From: Aphrophora alni
Taxonomy: Eukaryota; Arthropoda; Insecta; Hemiptera; Aphrophoridae
DNA length: 64,000 nt
Direction: 5' to 3'
NCBI GenBank assembly: GCA_963513935.1
Contig: OY740774.1
Location: 30,103,673-30,167,672 of the forward strand
Positions within the stretch are counted from its first letter, which is position 1; each line of letters begins with the position of its first letter. The notes beneath the pieces were generated by a model that was given only the letters and a program-made list of their open reading frames with translations, was not told the origin of the DNA and searched no databases. A program made the position numbers and the translations under genes. Below are positions 62,901-64,000 of this stretch, piece after piece.

Positions 62901-64000
62901 TCATGTAGAAAATGTGGGAAGAAACGAGAAAATAAAAAAATATCAAAATTAATGCTGATGGTGTAAAAAGGAGCACCGTGCAAATATCAATGAATTATTC
63001 ATTCCACAAGTGTCACCTTGAATGATTATATTTTCAACCTCAGTATCGAAAATCGATAAAATAAAGAACATTTTTCATTCTTCAATTACCTTATCTTAAA
63101 CATGTCACCTACTATTCCATTTGTTTACGTTTTTTTTGTGTCAGAATGAAACTAAACCATGCAGCCGTTTACAATCATATTACATTTTTATCAATATATA
63201 AAGACAAACTGACGTAATGAAGTGACAACTTGTTTATAATTATCTAAACTATAATTTTTATAAAAATCGATTTGAAATTGATTATATTCGTCATCATTTT
63301 CCACTTTTCCGATTGTTCTTCAGGAGAAAAGTTTTAATGATGAACTTGTAATCATCTTCGAGGAGGGTAAACCTATGACGCCGTATTAGGTTGATAAGAA
63401 CTGGAAACAATATACAAGGTATATCTCGGGAGCAACACAGTGACTTTTCTTTGAACAAGGGGACAGCAGATGTAGCGTTGGACGTAATAAAATTATATGG
63501 TTGGATTCCTGTGACCAAGACGCTAGAAGCATGTAGTCGCGGAAATGAAGAGTGGCGGCGTTGGACCTAGTTAGCTGACGAGATATACTTCTGAAAGTAT
63601 TTACTACGCCTCAGTTGTAAAGCCAAGGATATATCTATGGTTAACAGCCACACCACACCTCCTACTCTCGCAAAATATTTGTTATTCAAGATCTTTTTAA
63701 TTTCACCCTTCTACTTTGCGTCATATATTATCATTATATTGATATTAAGCTTTTTATAAATCCTTCGTTTTCCGTAGATCTTTTCATTTCAATTTTTTTT
63801 TCAAATTTGATGTTATCCTTTTTGTAGATACTTAACAAGCAACAAGTAACTCTTTAGTTACTTATTTCATTTCTGATCTTATCACTCCTAGCAATCTTTA
63901 TGATAGATTTGAAGAATTCAAAATCTTCTGATTATGGTTTTTGATGCCCTGGTCTAAGAAGATTTACGGTTTGAAAGTATAAATCGGTTTAAAGACCCTG
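60000..64000. other. AT-rich region without recognisable genes
   Basis: Frames of 60-99 codons occur here but none has a motif, codon pattern or splice context that I can support. At 61,200-61,290 a less AT-rich patch (GCGAAGAGCGAGGCAAGGCC, then GCCAGAGCCCTGGC, itself a small palindrome) has no recognisable family. Nothing else stands out. Confidence 0.35.

Overview
The window looks like eukaryotic, gene-poor, strongly AT-rich nuclear DNA, most likely from an arthropod (probably an insect). The case rests on its repeat content: an R1-clade non-LTR retrotransposon, mariner-type transposase relics, a Penelope-like relic, long dinucleotide and trinucleotide microsatellites, and poly(A)-tailed retroinsertions with target-site duplications. 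I found no host gene with recognisable exons, no rRNA or tRNA gene that I can defend, no CRISPR array and no bacterial operon. The species cannot be named from this sequence.

Layout. From 1 to about 13,850 lies a very large, old, imperfect inverted repeat. The left arm (1-3,960, cut by the window edge) is the reverse complement of the right arm (about 8,740-13,850), with collinear blocks of clear similarity all along both arms. The spacer holds an 80-bp (AT)n tract near the centre of symmetry and a 139-bp (CT)n tract. From 14 to 35 kb the sequence is a mosaic of dispersed repeat blocks, several of which also occur inside the palindrome arms (Q-P-C units at 19.7-20.7 kb and 32.4-34.0 kb; P-like blocks at 30.7, 43.2 and 57.9 kb; E blocks at 12.5, 29.0 and 56.5 kb). 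Embedded in it are a mariner-like element end (14.3 kb), a poly(A) retrocopy (17.55 kb), a Penelope-like relic with a hammerhead-like motif beside it (22.9 kb), a young truncated retroposon (24.5 kb), a non-LTR reverse transcriptase relic (26.2-26.5 kb) and a mariner transposase relic (35.1 kb).

From 37 to 51 kb there is another mariner transposase relic (37.2-37.4 kb), then a second inverted-repeat family (S) with degenerate internal repeats at 38.1-40.3, 44.2-45.1, 49.1-49.7 and 50.9-51.2 kb. The only long coding region of the window is the R1-clade ORF2 at 45.7-47.5 kb (minus strand). It is truncated at its 5' end, carries one stop and one frameshift, and is flanked on both sides by (ATT)n repeat. 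From 52 to 56 kb lies a younger element with terminal inverted repeats whose right arm was later hit by a 402-bp mariner-type MITE. A GC-rich island with several hairpins lies at 57.1-57.6 kb and a second hammerhead-like motif at 59.3 kb. The remainder, to 64 kb, is AT-rich DNA in which I recognise nothing.

The parts do not form a pathway. The window is best read as layered transposon debris in which long-terminal-inverted-repeat, apparently non-coding elements dominate. All alignments were made by eye, so percentages of identity are not given and block edges are approximate, to about 20-50 bp.
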